The translations under genes and the position numbers were made by a program. The notes under the pieces are model-generated. The model ran no database searches and was not told the DNA's origin. It worked only from the letters and a program-made list of their open reading frames with translations. A stretch of 64,000 bases of DNA, from positions 2,108,001 through 2,172,000 of the forward strand of contig NZ_CP073696.1 of assembly GCF_025264645.1 (NCBI RefSeq), written 5' to 3'. Shown here one piece after another: positions 7,955 to 17,384 of this stretch. Every line of letters starts with the position of its first letter. Position 1 is the stretch's first letter. This DNA is from Edaphobacter lichenicola. GTDB taxonomy: Bacteria; Acidobacteriota; Terriglobia; Terriglobales; Acidobacteriaceae.

Positions 7955-9270
7955 TGCCAACCCTCGTCAGCCATCCCGACGAAGTACGAGTGCTCTCCCG
8001 CCGCTTCGGCCAGGGCGCCACAAATATCGACAAATACATCGAACTCGACGGCTACAAGGCTGTTCAGCAGGCGATTGCACAGGGCCCCGAGTGGATCATC
8101 AATACGATGAAGGCCAGCGGACTGCGCGGTCGCGGCGGTGCAGGCTTTCCGACCGGCATGAAGTGGTCTTTCGTCCCCAAGCAGTCCGAAAAACCGAAGT
8201 ACGTGCTGGTGAATGGGGATGAGTCTGAGCCAGGCACCTGTAAGGACCATGTCCTATTTCTTGAAGACCCGCACGCGATCATCGAAGGGACCATGATCGC
8301 AGGCCTCGCTATCGGATCCAAGCTTGGCTTTATTTATCTGCGAGGGGAGTATCGGTACCTCCTGAAGATCGTCGAGAAGGCAGTCGCTGACGCCTACGCG
8401 AAGGGCTTCCTTGGCAAGAATATCTTCGGTTCCGGCCTCGACTTCGACGTCATCACACAGACCGGAGCGGGAGCCTACGAGGTTGGTGAAGAGTCCGCCT
8501 TGATGGAATCACTCGAGGGTAAACGCGGCGTTCCTCGAATCAAGCCGCCCTTCCCTGCTGTGGTTGGCCTGTATGGTGGTCCTACTGTCATTAACAATGC
8601 GGAGACGATTGCTTCTGCCCCGCATATCCTGCTCATGGGCGGCGAGGCCTACGCGAAGCTCGGCAGCGAACGCAATGGTGGAACGCGGCTCTTCGGTATC
8701 AGCGGACATGTGGAGCGCCCGGGAGTCTACGAACTGCCAATGGGTTATAACCTCAAACGGGCCATCTACGAGGTTGCCGGCGGAATCAAGGATGGAAAAA
8801 AACTGAAGGCAGTCGTTCCCGGCGGAGCAAGCTGCCCGGTCATGCTACCGGAGGAGATCGATATTGGTCTCGACTTCGACCAGATGGGCAAAGCTGGCAC
8901 AATGCTTGGCTCGGGCGGGATCGTTGTGCTCGACGAGACCGTGTCTATCGTAGAATTCGCCCTTCGCACGATCGCTTTTTATCAGCACGAATCGTGCGGT
9001 TGGTGCATCCCCTGCCGCGAGGGCACGGACTGGATCAAGAAGACGCTCACTCGCGTCTATAACGGCGGCGGCAACAAAAAGGACGTGGACAACGTTCAAT
9101 ACCTCGCAGAAAACATGCTGGGCCGTACTTTCTGCCCACTTGGCGACGCGGCTGCGATGCCTACCATCGCCTTTGTAAAAAAATTCCGCAAAGAGTTTGA
9201 AGACTATATTGAAGGCCATAAGGCCGGGACTCCCATCATCACCGTTGAACAGCTAGTTGGAGCACATTAA
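7954..9270 (+). CDS. nuoF: NADH-quinone oxidoreductase subunit F (51 kDa, FMN, 4Fe-4S)
   Basis: NuoF is the NADH-oxidising flavoprotein of complex I. The 438 residues show the glycine-rich FMN/NADH site GLRGRGGAGFPTGMKW and the GAGAYEVGEESALMESLEG motif. The N3 [4Fe-4S] cluster ligands are in ESCGWCIPCREGT plus a fourth Cys in RTFCPLGDAA. Length and order are normal. It lies between nuoE (one-base overlap) and nuoG (three-base gap). Confidence 0.97.
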   Translation: MPTLVSHPDEVRVLSRRFGQGATNIDKYIELDGYKAVQQAIAQGPEWIINTMKASGLRGRGGAGFPTGMKWSFVPKQSEKPKYVLVNGDESEPGTCKDHVLFLEDPHAIIEGTMIAGLAIGSKLGFIYLRGEYRYLLKIVEKAVADAYAKGFLGKNIFGSGLDFDVITQTGAGAYEVGEESALMESLEGKRGVPRIKPPFPAVVGLYGGPTVINNAETIASAPHILLMGGEAYAKLGSERNGGTRLFGISGHVERPGVYELPMGYNLKRAIYEVAGGIKDGKKLKAVVPGGASCPVMLPEEIDIGLDFDQMGKAGTMLGSGGIVVLDETVSIVEFALRTIAFYQHESCGWCIPCREGTDWIKKTLTRVYNGGGNKKDVDNVQYLAENMLGRTFCPLGDAAAMPTIAFVKKFRKEFEDYIEGHKAGTPIITVEQLVGAH

Positions 9271-9273
9271 GCC

Positions 9274-11676
9274 ATGGCAGACGTAACCTTTACCGTAGAC
9301 GGCAACAAACTCACCGCTCCGGCAGGCACTCTTCTCCTCGAAGCGTGCAAGTCCGCCGGTATTGAGATCCCCGCCTTCTGCTACTATCCTGGCCTCTCGC
9401 TCCAGGCAGCTTGCCGCATGTGCGTCGTTCGCGTCGAGAAGATGCCCAAGCTTCAGACTGCATGCACGACGCCGGTCGCAGAGGGAATGGTCGTTCAGAC
9501 CGAGACTCCCGAGATCGTTCAGGCTCGCAAGGCCACTTTGCAACTGCTCCTTGGCAACCATCCGCTCGACTGTCCGGTCTGCGATGCTGGTGGCGAATGC
9601 GAGCTGCAGGACATGACCTTCAAGTACGGTGCGGCGGAAAGCTTCTACACCGAACCCAAGAACCACCGTGAAGAGCAGAAGTGGTCGCCCGTCGTTTATT
9701 TTGATCGCCCGCGCTGCATCCTCTGCTACCGCTGCATTCGTATGTGCGGCGAAGGGATGGACGTCTTCGCCCTCGGCATTCAGAACCGAGGCAGTTCCTC
9801 GGTCATTGCACCTAACATCCCCGCTGATATGTCGCCCGATCACCTAGCTCATGTGGACTGCGAGCAGTGCGGCATGTGCATCGATGCCTGTCCCGTCGGC
9901 GCGTTGACCTCCGGCACCTACCGTTACAAGACACGTCCGTGGGAGATGAATCACGTCTCCACAATTTGCACCCACTGCGGCGATGGTTGCAAGACCACGC
10001 TTGGCGTACGCAGTACCTCCGACGGGAGCGAGATCGTCCGCGGCGACAATCGCGATAAATCCGGCATCAACGTCGACTTTCTCTGCAATAAAGGCCGCTA
10101 CGCATTCGATTTCGCGAATAACGAAGACCGCATCACCCAGCCTCTGGTCCGCCAGCCGAACGGCGAGATGAAGCCCGTCAGCTGGGAGGTCGCACTCGAC
10201 CACGTCGGCAAGAAGTTTCGCGAGTTGCGCGACACACGCGGCGGCAAGAGTATCGGTGTCATTGGCTCAAACCGCACGACCAACGAAGAGGCGTATCTGC
10301 TGCAGAAGTTCGCACGCACTGTGCTCGGGACCAATAACATCGATCACCATCGCACCGCCGACTACATCTCGTTCGCGCAGGCCCTGGCTGGAACCACCGG
10401 CCGTGCCGCCTCGCTGAACGACACCAAGACCGCGCCGGCCATCATGATCCTCGGCGGCGACCCCACCATCCAGGCACCCGCCACTGCGTGGAACATTCGC
10501 ACTAACGTCCGCAATAATAACGCCCGGCTCTACATTGCGAACTCGGCCGAGATCAAGCTCCGCCGTCAGGCGAAGGCATTCGCGCACATCGCTCCCCACA
10601 GCTACGGTGCGCTCGCTAGCTTCATCGCTGGAGACGACAGCGCCGTGGAATCCCTCACGCACCCCGGGGCAGATGCAAGCTCTTTCCACAACTTCCGCAA
10701 TGCCGTCCGTGCCGAAGAGCAACTCCTCGTTCTACTCGGCTCGGAGTTCCGCGGCGCTGACCTCAAACGCCTTCTGGCATTCGGCACTACGATGCCGAAC
10801 CGGAAGTTCGCCCTCATCTCCGACTACGCCAACTCGCGCGGTGCGGCCGACATGGGCCTGCTTCCCGATATGCTCCCCGGTTACACTCCGCTTGCGGGCA
10901 ACACCACCTTCGCTGAATACAAAACTCCGACTGAGCCGGGCATGGACATGCTCGAGATCTTCGAAGCAGCCGGACGAGGCGAGCTGTCGGCTTTATATGT
11001 CGTCGGCTCAAACCCTGTATCCCGCTATGAGGTCGATCCTTCGTCCCTGAAGGACACCTTCGTCGTTGTGCAGGATATGTTCCTCACCGAAACTGCAGCC
11101 CTCGCCGACGTTATCCTTCCGGCCGCAAACCTCTACGAAAAATCCGGCTCCGTCACGAACAGCTACGGCGACCTGCAACTGGTCAACAAGGCCGGCGATC
11201 GTGCGGGTGTCCGAACCGACTTTGAGATGATCGTCCGCATCGCCGACAAGATGGGCGCTAACATGCGCGAGCTGGTTCCCTTCGGCAAAGGCACCCACGC
11301 GGACATGGGCCAGTCCCGCGGTGCGCACTCCGGTGAGGCCGACCGCCATGCTGTGTGGCTCACCGCAAACAATATGGAGCCCAGACTTAGCCCCTTCGAT
11401 CCGTTCGCCATTCTCGACGAGATTCAGCGACTCGTTCCGGGGTACAACTTGCTCCGCCTCCAACTGCTCAGCGGGAACGATCAGCATCTACAGCCAGCCG
11501 TACCGACCAATCTCGTGCAGATCGGTAACCGCCGCGACCTCGTCTTCCCGGCGAAGGATACACTGTTCACCTCGGGCACTCTGGGCCGCTACTCCACCAT
11601 GCTCTCTGACCTGCAACACAATGAGAGCCTTCGTCCTCCAACCGGCCTCACTCAAATTCAGACCGCAGCAGACTAA
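9274..11676 (+). CDS. nuoG: NADH-quinone oxidoreductase subunit G (75 kDa, multiple Fe-S)
   Basis: An 800-residue electron-wire subunit. The N-terminal ferredoxin domain has C...CRMCVVRVEKMPKLQTAC for a [2Fe-2S] cluster. The His/Cys set is in LLGNHPLDCPVCDAGGECELQD, and two four-Cys sets follow (CILCYRCIRMC and CEQCGMCIDACPVGAL). Next comes CTHCGDGC with a fourth Cys about 40 residues on (FLCNKGRYAF), the extra N7-type cluster that only some bacterial NuoG proteins keep. The remainder is the molybdopterin-oxidoreductase-like domain without a need for Mo cofactor. It belongs to the operon between nuoF and nuoH. Confidence 0.96.
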   Translation: MADVTFTVDGNKLTAPAGTLLLEACKSAGIEIPAFCYYPGLSLQAACRMCVVRVEKMPKLQTACTTPVAEGMVVQTETPEIVQARKATLQLLLGNHPLDCPVCDAGGECELQDMTFKYGAAESFYTEPKNHREEQKWSPVVYFDRPRCILCYRCIRMCGEGMDVFALGIQNRGSSSVIAPNIPADMSPDHLAHVDCEQCGMCIDACPVGALTSGTYRYKTRPWEMNHVSTICTHCGDGCKTTLGVRSTSDGSEIVRGDNRDKSGINVDFLCNKGRYAFDFANNEDRITQPLVRQPNGEMKPVSWEVALDHVGKKFRELRDTRGGKSIGVIGSNRTTNEEAYLLQKFARTVLGTNNIDHHRTADYISFAQALAGTTGRAASLNDTKTAPAIMILGGDPTIQAPATAWNIRTNVRNNNARLYIANSAEIKLRRQAKAFAHIAPHSYGALASFIAGDDSAVESLTHPGADASSFHNFRNAVRAEEQLLVLLGSEFRGADLKRLLAFGTTMPNRKFALISDYANSRGAADMGLLPDMLPGYTPLAGNTTFAEYKTPTEPGMDMLEIFEAAGRGELSALYVVGSNPVSRYEVDPSSLKDTFVVVQDMFLTETAALADVILPAANLYEKSGSVTNSYGDLQLVNKAGDRAGVRTDFEMIVRIADKMGANMRELVPFGKGTHADMGQSRGAHSGEADRHAVWLTANNMEPRLSPFDPFAILDEIQRLVPGYNLLRLQLLSGNDQHLQPAVPTNLVQIGNRRDLVFPAKDTLFTSGTLGRYSTMLSDLQHNESLRPPTGLTQIQTAAD

Positions 11677-11723
11677 GCAGTTCGACACTGACGAAGATTT
11701 AAACAGGAGCCAAACTCAAGACC

Positions 11724-12782
11724 GTGAGCCACCTCAGTCCATTTCAGACGTTTCTGCTGCTCAGCATCCTCAAGGTTGTGGTCGTCCTCGTCATTACGCT
11801 GTCGGCGGTTGCCTACACGGTTCTGCTGGAGCGCAAGGTTCTGGGCCGCATCCAGAATCGCTGGGGACCCTCTCGCGTCGGGCCTTTCGGTATGCTGCAG
11901 CCGCTGGCCGATGGTATCAAGCTTTTCCTCAAAGAAGACCTTATGCCCACTGCGGTGGAACGTCCTCTTTTTATCCTCGCTCCGATCATTGCACTGGCAT
12001 GTGCCTTGATCTCCATCGCGGTGGTCCCCTTCGGCGGTATGCAGACCGTCAAAGGCGTCGAGATGTTCAACATCGCCGACCTCAACATCGGTCTCCTGGT
12101 CATCCTGGGCATCACCTCTATCGGCGTCTACGGCATAGCACTCTCGGGCTGGTCGTCGAACAATAAATTCGCCCTCCTTGGCAGCCTCCGCGCGACCTCG
12201 CAGATGATCAGCTACGAGCTCGCACTCGGTCTCTCTCTGGTAGGCGTTGTGCTTCGCGCTCAGTCCCTCAGCCTGCGCGACATCGTCAACAGCCAGGGCG
12301 CTCACGGTCTGCTCTCGTGGAATTTTTTTGGCGGGTTCCAGTTTGTTGCCTTCTTCGTATACATCATGGCGGCCTATGCTGAGACGAATCGCGCCCCCTT
12401 CGATCTGCCTGAGGCCGAATCCGAACTTGTTGCCGGTTACCACATCGAGTACAGCTCCATGAAGTTCGCCATGTTCTTCATGGCCGAGTATGCCAACATG
12501 ATCACCGTCAGCTGCGTCGCTACCCTGCTGTTCTTCGGTGGCGCCTCCAGCCCTTTTGGCCACCTGTTCCCCGACTTCAGCAGTCCTGTTCTTGCCGCCA
12601 TCGTGCCGATTCTGTGGTTCGTCGTCAAGGTGCTCGGATTCCTCCTGCTCTTTATCTGGGTGCGTGGCACGCTGCCTCGCTTCCGCTACGACCAGCTGAT
12701 GAGCTTTGGCTGGAAGTTCCTGTTGCCCGTAGCCATGGCCAATATCATCATTACCAGCCTTGTCATCGCACTGCGCAGTTAG
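11724..12782 (+). CDS. nuoH: NADH-quinone oxidoreductase subunit H
   Basis: NuoH is the membrane subunit that forms the quinone entry channel against NuoB and NuoD. The 352 residues form eight or more helices. They carry the conserved ERKVLGRIQNRWGPSRVGPF loop and the acidic quinone-chamber segment ETNRAPFDLPEAESELVAGY. The GTG start at 11724 is preceded by AACAGGAGCC about a dozen bases upstream. A 105-base gap follows where nuoI would normally be, and nuoI is absent. Confidence 0.96.
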   Translation: MSHLSPFQTFLLLSILKVVVVLVITLSAVAYTVLLERKVLGRIQNRWGPSRVGPFGMLQPLADGIKLFLKEDLMPTAVERPLFILAPIIALACALISIAVVPFGGMQTVKGVEMFNIADLNIGLLVILGITSIGVYGIALSGWSSNNKFALLGSLRATSQMISYELALGLSLVGVVLRAQSLSLRDIVNSQGAHGLLSWNFFGGFQFVAFFVYIMAAYAETNRAPFDLPEAESELVAGYHIEYSSMKFAMFFMAEYANMITVSCVATLLFFGGASSPFGHLFPDFSSPVLAAIVPILWFVVKVLGFLLLFIWVRGTLPRFRYDQLMSFGWKFLLPVAMANIIITSLVIALRS

Positions 12783-12887
12783 TTCAAACGAATTACGCAT
12801 CAAGGTGTTTTACAATCAGCAGATAGCCCGACAGCTCCAAGCGACTCAACAAGGTTCACGAGATTCAAAAAGGAACCGCGAAAGATC

Positions 12888-13394
12888 ATGCAACTCGTAC
12901 TCTTTCTCATCTTTGGCGTGCTGGCGGTCGCAGGAGCTCTCAACCTCCTCCTGCAACGCCATCCGATCAACAGCGCTCTCTCGCTGGTTGTTGTGATGAT
13001 GTCACTCGCCGTCCTCTACTGGTCGCTCGGGGCCGAGTTTCTCGCCGCCTCGCAAGTCATCGTCTACTCCGGCGCCATCATGGTGTTTTTCGTCTTCGTC
13101 ATCATGCTGCTGAACGCTGGGGAAGAGGAACGCACCACTGGCAGCCGTGCCGCCTACATCGTAGGCTTCCCCGGCGCCGCAGCCATTTTTTGTCTGCTGA
13201 GCTACGTCTTTCTTTCGGAGCGCCACGCTCTCGGCACAACCAACATCGGCGGCTATCTCAACCACATCACCAGCAACATCTCCGAGATCAGCACCCTACT
13301 CTTCACGAAACTTCTGCTTCCGTTTGAAGTCACCTCTATCCTCATCCTTGTAGCTATCCTCGGAGCCGTCGTGCTCGCGCGAAAGGAGCAGTAG
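12888..13394 (+). CDS. nuoJ: NADH-quinone oxidoreductase subunit J
   Basis: A membrane subunit of complex I with five helices, 168 residues, opening [20 protein letters not shown]. The conserved helix [28 protein letters not shown] contains the pi-bulge region needed for conformational coupling. Preceded by a gap that lacks nuoI; nuoK follows after two bases. Confidence 0.95.
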   Translation: MQLVLFLIFGVLAVAGALNLLLQRHPINSALSLVVVMMSLAVLYWSLGAEFLAASQVIVYSGAIMVFFVFVIMLLNAGEEERTTGSRAAYIVGFPGAAAIFCLLSYVFLSERHALGTTNIGGYLNHITSNISEISTLLFTKLLLPFEVTSILILVAILGAVVLARKEQ

Positions 13395-13396
13395 CC

Positions 13397-13708
13397 ATGT
13401 CCACTCAGGTTCCAATCGCTGCTTACCTTATCCTCGCTGCCGTGCTCTTCTCCGTTGGCGTTGCGGCATTTCTTATCAAACGCAACCTCATCACTATCTT
13501 TATGTCGATTGAGCTGATGCTCAATGCTGTCAACCTGACGTTCGTTGCCTTTTCGCACATGTGGCATCAGGTCTCCGGCCAGATCTTCGTCTTCTTCGTA
13601 ATGGTCGTCGCGGCCGCCGAGGCTGCCGTCGGCCTTGCCATCATCATCGCCATCTTCCGCACACGCCAGACGCTGAACGTCGACCAGATCGACCTGATGA
13701 AATCGTGA
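13397..13708 (+). CDS. nuoK: NADH-quinone oxidoreductase subunit K
   Basis: A 103-residue three-helix subunit of the membrane arm, homologous to MrpC. It has the expected helix [18 protein letters not shown] with the functional glutamate and the C-terminal [26 protein letters not shown]. Its start is two bases after nuoJ and its stop is five bases before the nuoL ATG, so it is part of the same transcript. Confidence 0.96.
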   Translation: MSTQVPIAAYLILAAVLFSVGVAAFLIKRNLITIFMSIELMLNAVNLTFVAFSHMWHQVSGQIFVFFVMVVAAAEAAVGLAIIIAIFRTRQTLNVDQIDLMKS

Positions 13709-13713
13709 ACTCT

Positions 13714-15753
13714 ATGCCCTCTGTCTCTATGATCTCCGACTATCTCTGGCTGATCCCGCTGCTTCCCTTCGCAGGCTTCCTGATCAATGGAACCATCGGG
13801 CGCAAGCTGCCCCGCACCCTGATCACCGCGATTGCGCTGATCTGCACTGCTATTCCCGCAGCGATCGTCGCATGGCTCTGGATTGTTATGAAGGCGGACG
13901 GCGCTCCCGAAGTTATCCGTGTAGTCTCCCAGCCGTGGATCGCCATTACCGGCCTTCAGATCGACTTTGCGTTCACGGTCGACCACCTCACCTTGATCAT
14001 GCTCGGCGTGATTACTGGCGTTGGCTTTCTTATTCACCTCTATTCGGTGGGGTACATGGCGCACGAAGAGGGTTACTGGCGATTCTTCGCCTACCTGAAC
14101 CTCTTCATGTTCTTCATGTCCGTACTGGTGCTGGCCGAAAGCTTCCTGCTTCTCTTCGTCGGATGGGAGGGCGTCGGTCTTGCCTCCTACCTGCTCATCG
14201 GTTTCTACTTCAAGAAGGACTCCGCCGCGAACGCAGGCAAGAAAGCCTTCATCGTCAACCGAATCGGCGACTTCGGATTTCTGCTTGCGATGTTTCTGCT
14301 GGTGGATCGCTTCGGATCGCTCGATTTCACGCATGTCTTTCAAGCCATCACCGTCAATCCAGAGTGGCATGGTGGCATTCTGACTGCGATCGCTCTCCTG
14401 CTTGTACTCGGCGCAGTGGGTAAGTCCGCACAGATTCCCCTATATGTCTGGCTCCCCGATGCCATGGAAGGCCCGACGCCTGTCTCTGCACTGATTCATG
14501 CTGCGACCATGGTGACGGCTGGTATTTACATGGTGGCGCGCTGCCACGTCCTCTTTGACCGCAGCCCCTACGCTCTCGGGATAGTTGCCATTATCGGCGC
14601 CGCCACGGCCATCTTCGCGGCCTGCATCGGCATGGTGCAGCAGGACATCAAACGCGTCCTGGCCTACTCCACCGTCTCTCAGCTCGGATACATGTTCCTG
14701 GCTTGCGGTGTGGGCGCCTACACGGCTGGCATCTTCCACCTTCTGACACACGCCTTCTTCAAGGCCCTGCTGTTTCTTGCAGCAGGCTCGGTGATCCACT
14801 CCCTCTCCGGCGAGCAGGATATGCGCAAGATGGGCGGCCTCCGCAAGCGCATCCCCATCACGTTTTGGACCATGACGATGGGCGTCTTCGCCATCTCCGG
14901 ACTTCCACCGTGGGCAGGCTTCTTCTCAAAGGACGAGATTCTGTATCAGGCATTCGTCTCGACGAATCCTCTCGGCAAGCTCCTTTGGTTCGTTGGTCTC
15001 TTCACCGCTGGAATGACCTCGTTTTACATGTTTCGCCTCTGGTTCAAGACCTTCTTCGGCCCCGAACACTTCGAGAAACACACCGGTCTTCATGAACACG
15101 GAGCCGCCGTCCACTCCCACTCCGGGACGCACGCTGTTATGTTGGCCGATCACGAAGAGAGTCACGGACATGGCATCCACGAGTCACCGTGGATCATGCT
15201 CTTTCCTCTTACCGTCCTCGCGATCCTCTCGGTTATCGGTGGATGGGTCGGTATCTCCTCCGCAATGGGCGGTCATAACGAGATCGAACATTTTCTGGAT
15301 CCGGTCTTCAGCACAGGCGCAGCTGTCGAAGTTGCAGCTGCCAACCATGGTCTTGAGCTTGGTCTCGCTGCAATCTCTGTCCTCGTCGCACTCACTGGCG
15401 TGGGCATCGCGTATTTCTTCTACTGCAGGAAGCCCGGCACCTCAACGGCTCTTGCCAAAGGCGCTCCTGCTCTTTATAACCTCGTCCAAAATAAGTTCTA
15501 CATTGATGAGATCTACAGCGCCGTCATCGTTACTCCGTTGCTCATGTTTTCCCGGCTCGCCCTCGGCGGCGTCGTCGATGGAGGCATCGTCAATGGCTTC
15601 GGCGCAGCTGCTGGAGCTATCACCAAGGGTTTCAGTTCACTCGTCCGCCGCGTTCAATCTGGCAACATTCGCTCTTACGCTGGCTGGCTGGCCCTTGGAG
15701 CCGCCGCCGTTCTGCTCGTCATGATCTTCGGACGATCTATCTGGATGCACTAA
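13714..15753 (+). CDS. nuoL: NADH-quinone oxidoreductase subunit L (antiporter-like)
   Basis: NuoL is the distal proton-pumping subunit with the long lateral helix. The protein is 679 residues from the ATG at 13714; a GTG at 13705 overlapping the nuoK stop is an alternative. Seen are the antiporter core LLLFVGWEGVGLASYLLIGF with the TM5 glutamate, GKSAQIPLYVWLPDAMEGPTPVSALIHAATMVTAG, and LTHAFFKALLFLAAGSVIH. Unusual is a His-rich loop at residues about 452-490 (EKHTGLHEHGAAVHSHSG then ADHEESHGHGIHES), which could bind metal. The longer upstream reading frame back to 13561 overlaps nuoK and is a shadow. Confidence 0.96.
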   Translation: MPSVSMISDYLWLIPLLPFAGFLINGTIGRKLPRTLITAIALICTAIPAAIVAWLWIVMKADGAPEVIRVVSQPWIAITGLQIDFAFTVDHLTLIMLGVITGVGFLIHLYSVGYMAHEEGYWRFFAYLNLFMFFMSVLVLAESFLLLFVGWEGVGLASYLLIGFYFKKDSAANAGKKAFIVNRIGDFGFLLAMFLLVDRFGSLDFTHVFQAITVNPEWHGGILTAIALLLVLGAVGKSAQIPLYVWLPDAMEGPTPVSALIHAATMVTAGIYMVARCHVLFDRSPYALGIVAIIGAATAIFAACIGMVQQDIKRVLAYSTVSQLGYMFLACGVGAYTAGIFHLLTHAFFKALLFLAAGSVIHSLSGEQDMRKMGGLRKRIPITFWTMTMGVFAISGLPPWAGFFSKDEILYQAFVSTNPLGKLLWFVGLFTAGMTSFYMFRLWFKTFFGPEHFEKHTGLHEHGAAVHSHSGTHAVMLADHEESHGHGIHESPWIMLFPLTVLAILSVIGGWVGISSAMGGHNEIEHFLDPVFSTGAAVEVAAANHGLELGLAAISVLVALTGVGIAYFFYCRKPGTSTALAKGAPALYNLVQNKFYIDEIYSAVIVTPLLMFSRLALGGVVDGGIVNGFGAAAGAITKGFSSLVRRVQSGNIRSYAGWLALGAAAVLLVMIFGRSIWMH

Positions 15754-15812
15754 GAAACTCGCTTCACTCAGGACCGCGCTTATGCTGCACCAAAGGAAAC
15801 GATGAACCCGCG

Positions 15813-17384
15813 ATGAATATAGACCACACCATCCTGACCGTCTTGATCTTTGTCCCCCTCGCGGGCGCGGTCCTGTTGGCGCTCTTGCCCGATAAAGGCA
15901 AGCTGATGCAGTGGGGCGCACTGGCCGTCACGCTGATCACCTTCCTCTGCACCTTGCACCTGCCCGCCCACTACGACTACGCTGCAGCCGCAGGAACCTT
16001 CCAGTACGAGCAGAACTACGATTGGATCAGATCTCCTGCCATCCGCTACCATCTCGGCGTCGATGGCCTCTCCATGTGGCTCGTCGTTCTCACCGGCTTC
16101 CTCGCGCCACTCGGCGTCCTCGTCTCCTGGAACACCATTGGCGACCGCAAGAAGCTCTTCTACACTCTCTTTCTTCTCCAGCAGGTCGCGATGCTGGGCA
16201 TTTTCGTCTCGCTCGACCTCTTCCTCTACTATGCGTTTTGGGAGTTCTCCTTGGTCCCGATGACGCTGCTTATCGCTACCTTCGGACGCTCCTCGAATCG
16301 TCGCCGCGCTGCGATCAAGTACTTCCTTTACACCTTTATTCCATCAGCGATTTTGCTCGTCGGTATGCTCTGGGTCTACGCCCGAACTGGCACCTTCCAG
16401 CTTCCTGACCTCGCCCAGCTAGCCGCAAACCACAGCATCTCGAACAACTCCGCGGCTCTGTGGCTGGCTTCCATCGCTTTCCTGGTAGCTTTCGCCGTGA
16501 AGGTTCCCGTCTTCCCGCTTCACGGTTGGCTCTCGGACGCCATCGCCGAAGCACCCACTGCTGCAGTGATGGTTCTGGTCGGAAAACTTGGCCTCTACTC
16601 GATTCTGCGTTTTTCGTTCAGCATCTTTCCCGAACAGTCCCGCCACATCGCCCCGTTGATGATCGCGCTCGGGGCCATCGGTATCGTCTACGGCGCACTC
16701 ATCGCCCTGGTGCAGAAAGACCTGAAGCAACTCGCCGCCTACGGCACCCTCGGGCACGTCAGCGTCGTCGTTCTCGGCATCTTCACCTTCACGATCGCGG
16801 GGATTGACGGCGGTATATACGCCACGATCAACGAGGGCATCGGAGCCGGAGCTTTCTTCATTCTTCTCGGCATTCTTTATGAGCGCTACGGCACCTATGA
16901 CATGCGGGACTATGGTGGCCTCGCTGCAAAGCTTCCGTGGATGGTGACGCTCTTCGTTATCACAACACTTTCCGTAATCGGCCTGCCCATGCTCAACGGC
17001 TTTGTCGGCGAATTCCTGGTTCTTACTGGTTCTATGCAGTCCGCCGTCGCCCACCACGTGGCCTGGACGGTCCTTGGTACTACCGGCGTCATCTTCACTG
17101 CCTCCTACATGCTGTGGATGATCCAGCGCGTCTTCTACGGCGACCTCAATGAAAACACCGCAGACGTTCCTGTCCCAGACGTGACCGCTCGCGAGCATCT
17201 CTCCCTCTGGCCGTTAGTCGCTGTCATGCTGCTCATGGGAGTCGCTTCTCCCTACTGGCTGCGCGCGATCGATACGGCCGGCACCTACCTTGCGCAGGAG
17301 CCACTTCCCACCGAACCAGCCGCTTCCATCAGCCCGGTTGACCAACAGACGCAGACAACTGCCACCCAGGAGGCCACGAAGTAA
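15813..17384 (+). CDS. nuoM: NADH-quinone oxidoreductase subunit M (antiporter-like)
   Basis: A 523-residue proton-pumping subunit with about 14 helices. Diagnostic stretches are FLYYAFWEFSLVPMTLLIA with the key glutamate, KVPVFPLHGWLSDAIAEAPTAAVMVLVG, and YGTLGHVSVVVLGIF. The C terminus after the last helix is a Pro/Thr/Gln tail of about 35 residues (EPLPTEPAASISPVDQQTQ), probably unstructured. The nuoN ATG follows the stop codon with no gap. Confidence 0.96.
   Translation: MNIDHTILTVLIFVPLAGAVLLALLPDKGKLMQWGALAVTLITFLCTLHLPAHYDYAAAAGTFQYEQNYDWIRSPAIRYHLGVDGLSMWLVVLTGFLAPLGVLVSWNTIGDRKKLFYTLFLLQQVAMLGIFVSLDLFLYYAFWEFSLVPMTLLIATFGRSSNRRRAAIKYFLYTFIPSAILLVGMLWVYARTGTFQLPDLAQLAANHSISNNSAALWLASIAFLVAFAVKVPVFPLHGWLSDAIAEAPTAAVMVLVGKLGLYSILRFSFSIFPEQSRHIAPLMIALGAIGIVYGALIALVQKDLKQLAAYGTLGHVSVVVLGIFTFTIAGIDGGIYATINEGIGAGAFFILLGILYERYGTYDMRDYGGLAAKLPWMVTLFVITTLSVIGLPMLNGFVGEFLVLTGSMQSAVAHHVAWTVLGTTGVIFTASYMLWMIQRVFYGDLNENTADVPVPDVTAREHLSLWPLVAVMLLMGVASPYWLRAIDTAGTYLAQEPLPTEPAASISPVDQQTQTTATQEATK

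Noticed and set aside
11673..12803. 376-residue minus-strand ORF opposite nuoH
   Set aside because: Highly charged shadow frame with no conserved motif; nuoH on the other strand is unmistakable.
13561..13713. N-terminal extension of nuoL back into nuoK
   Set aside because: It overlaps nuoK in another frame and reads as Arg-rich non-membrane sequence; the true start is at 13714 or 13705.
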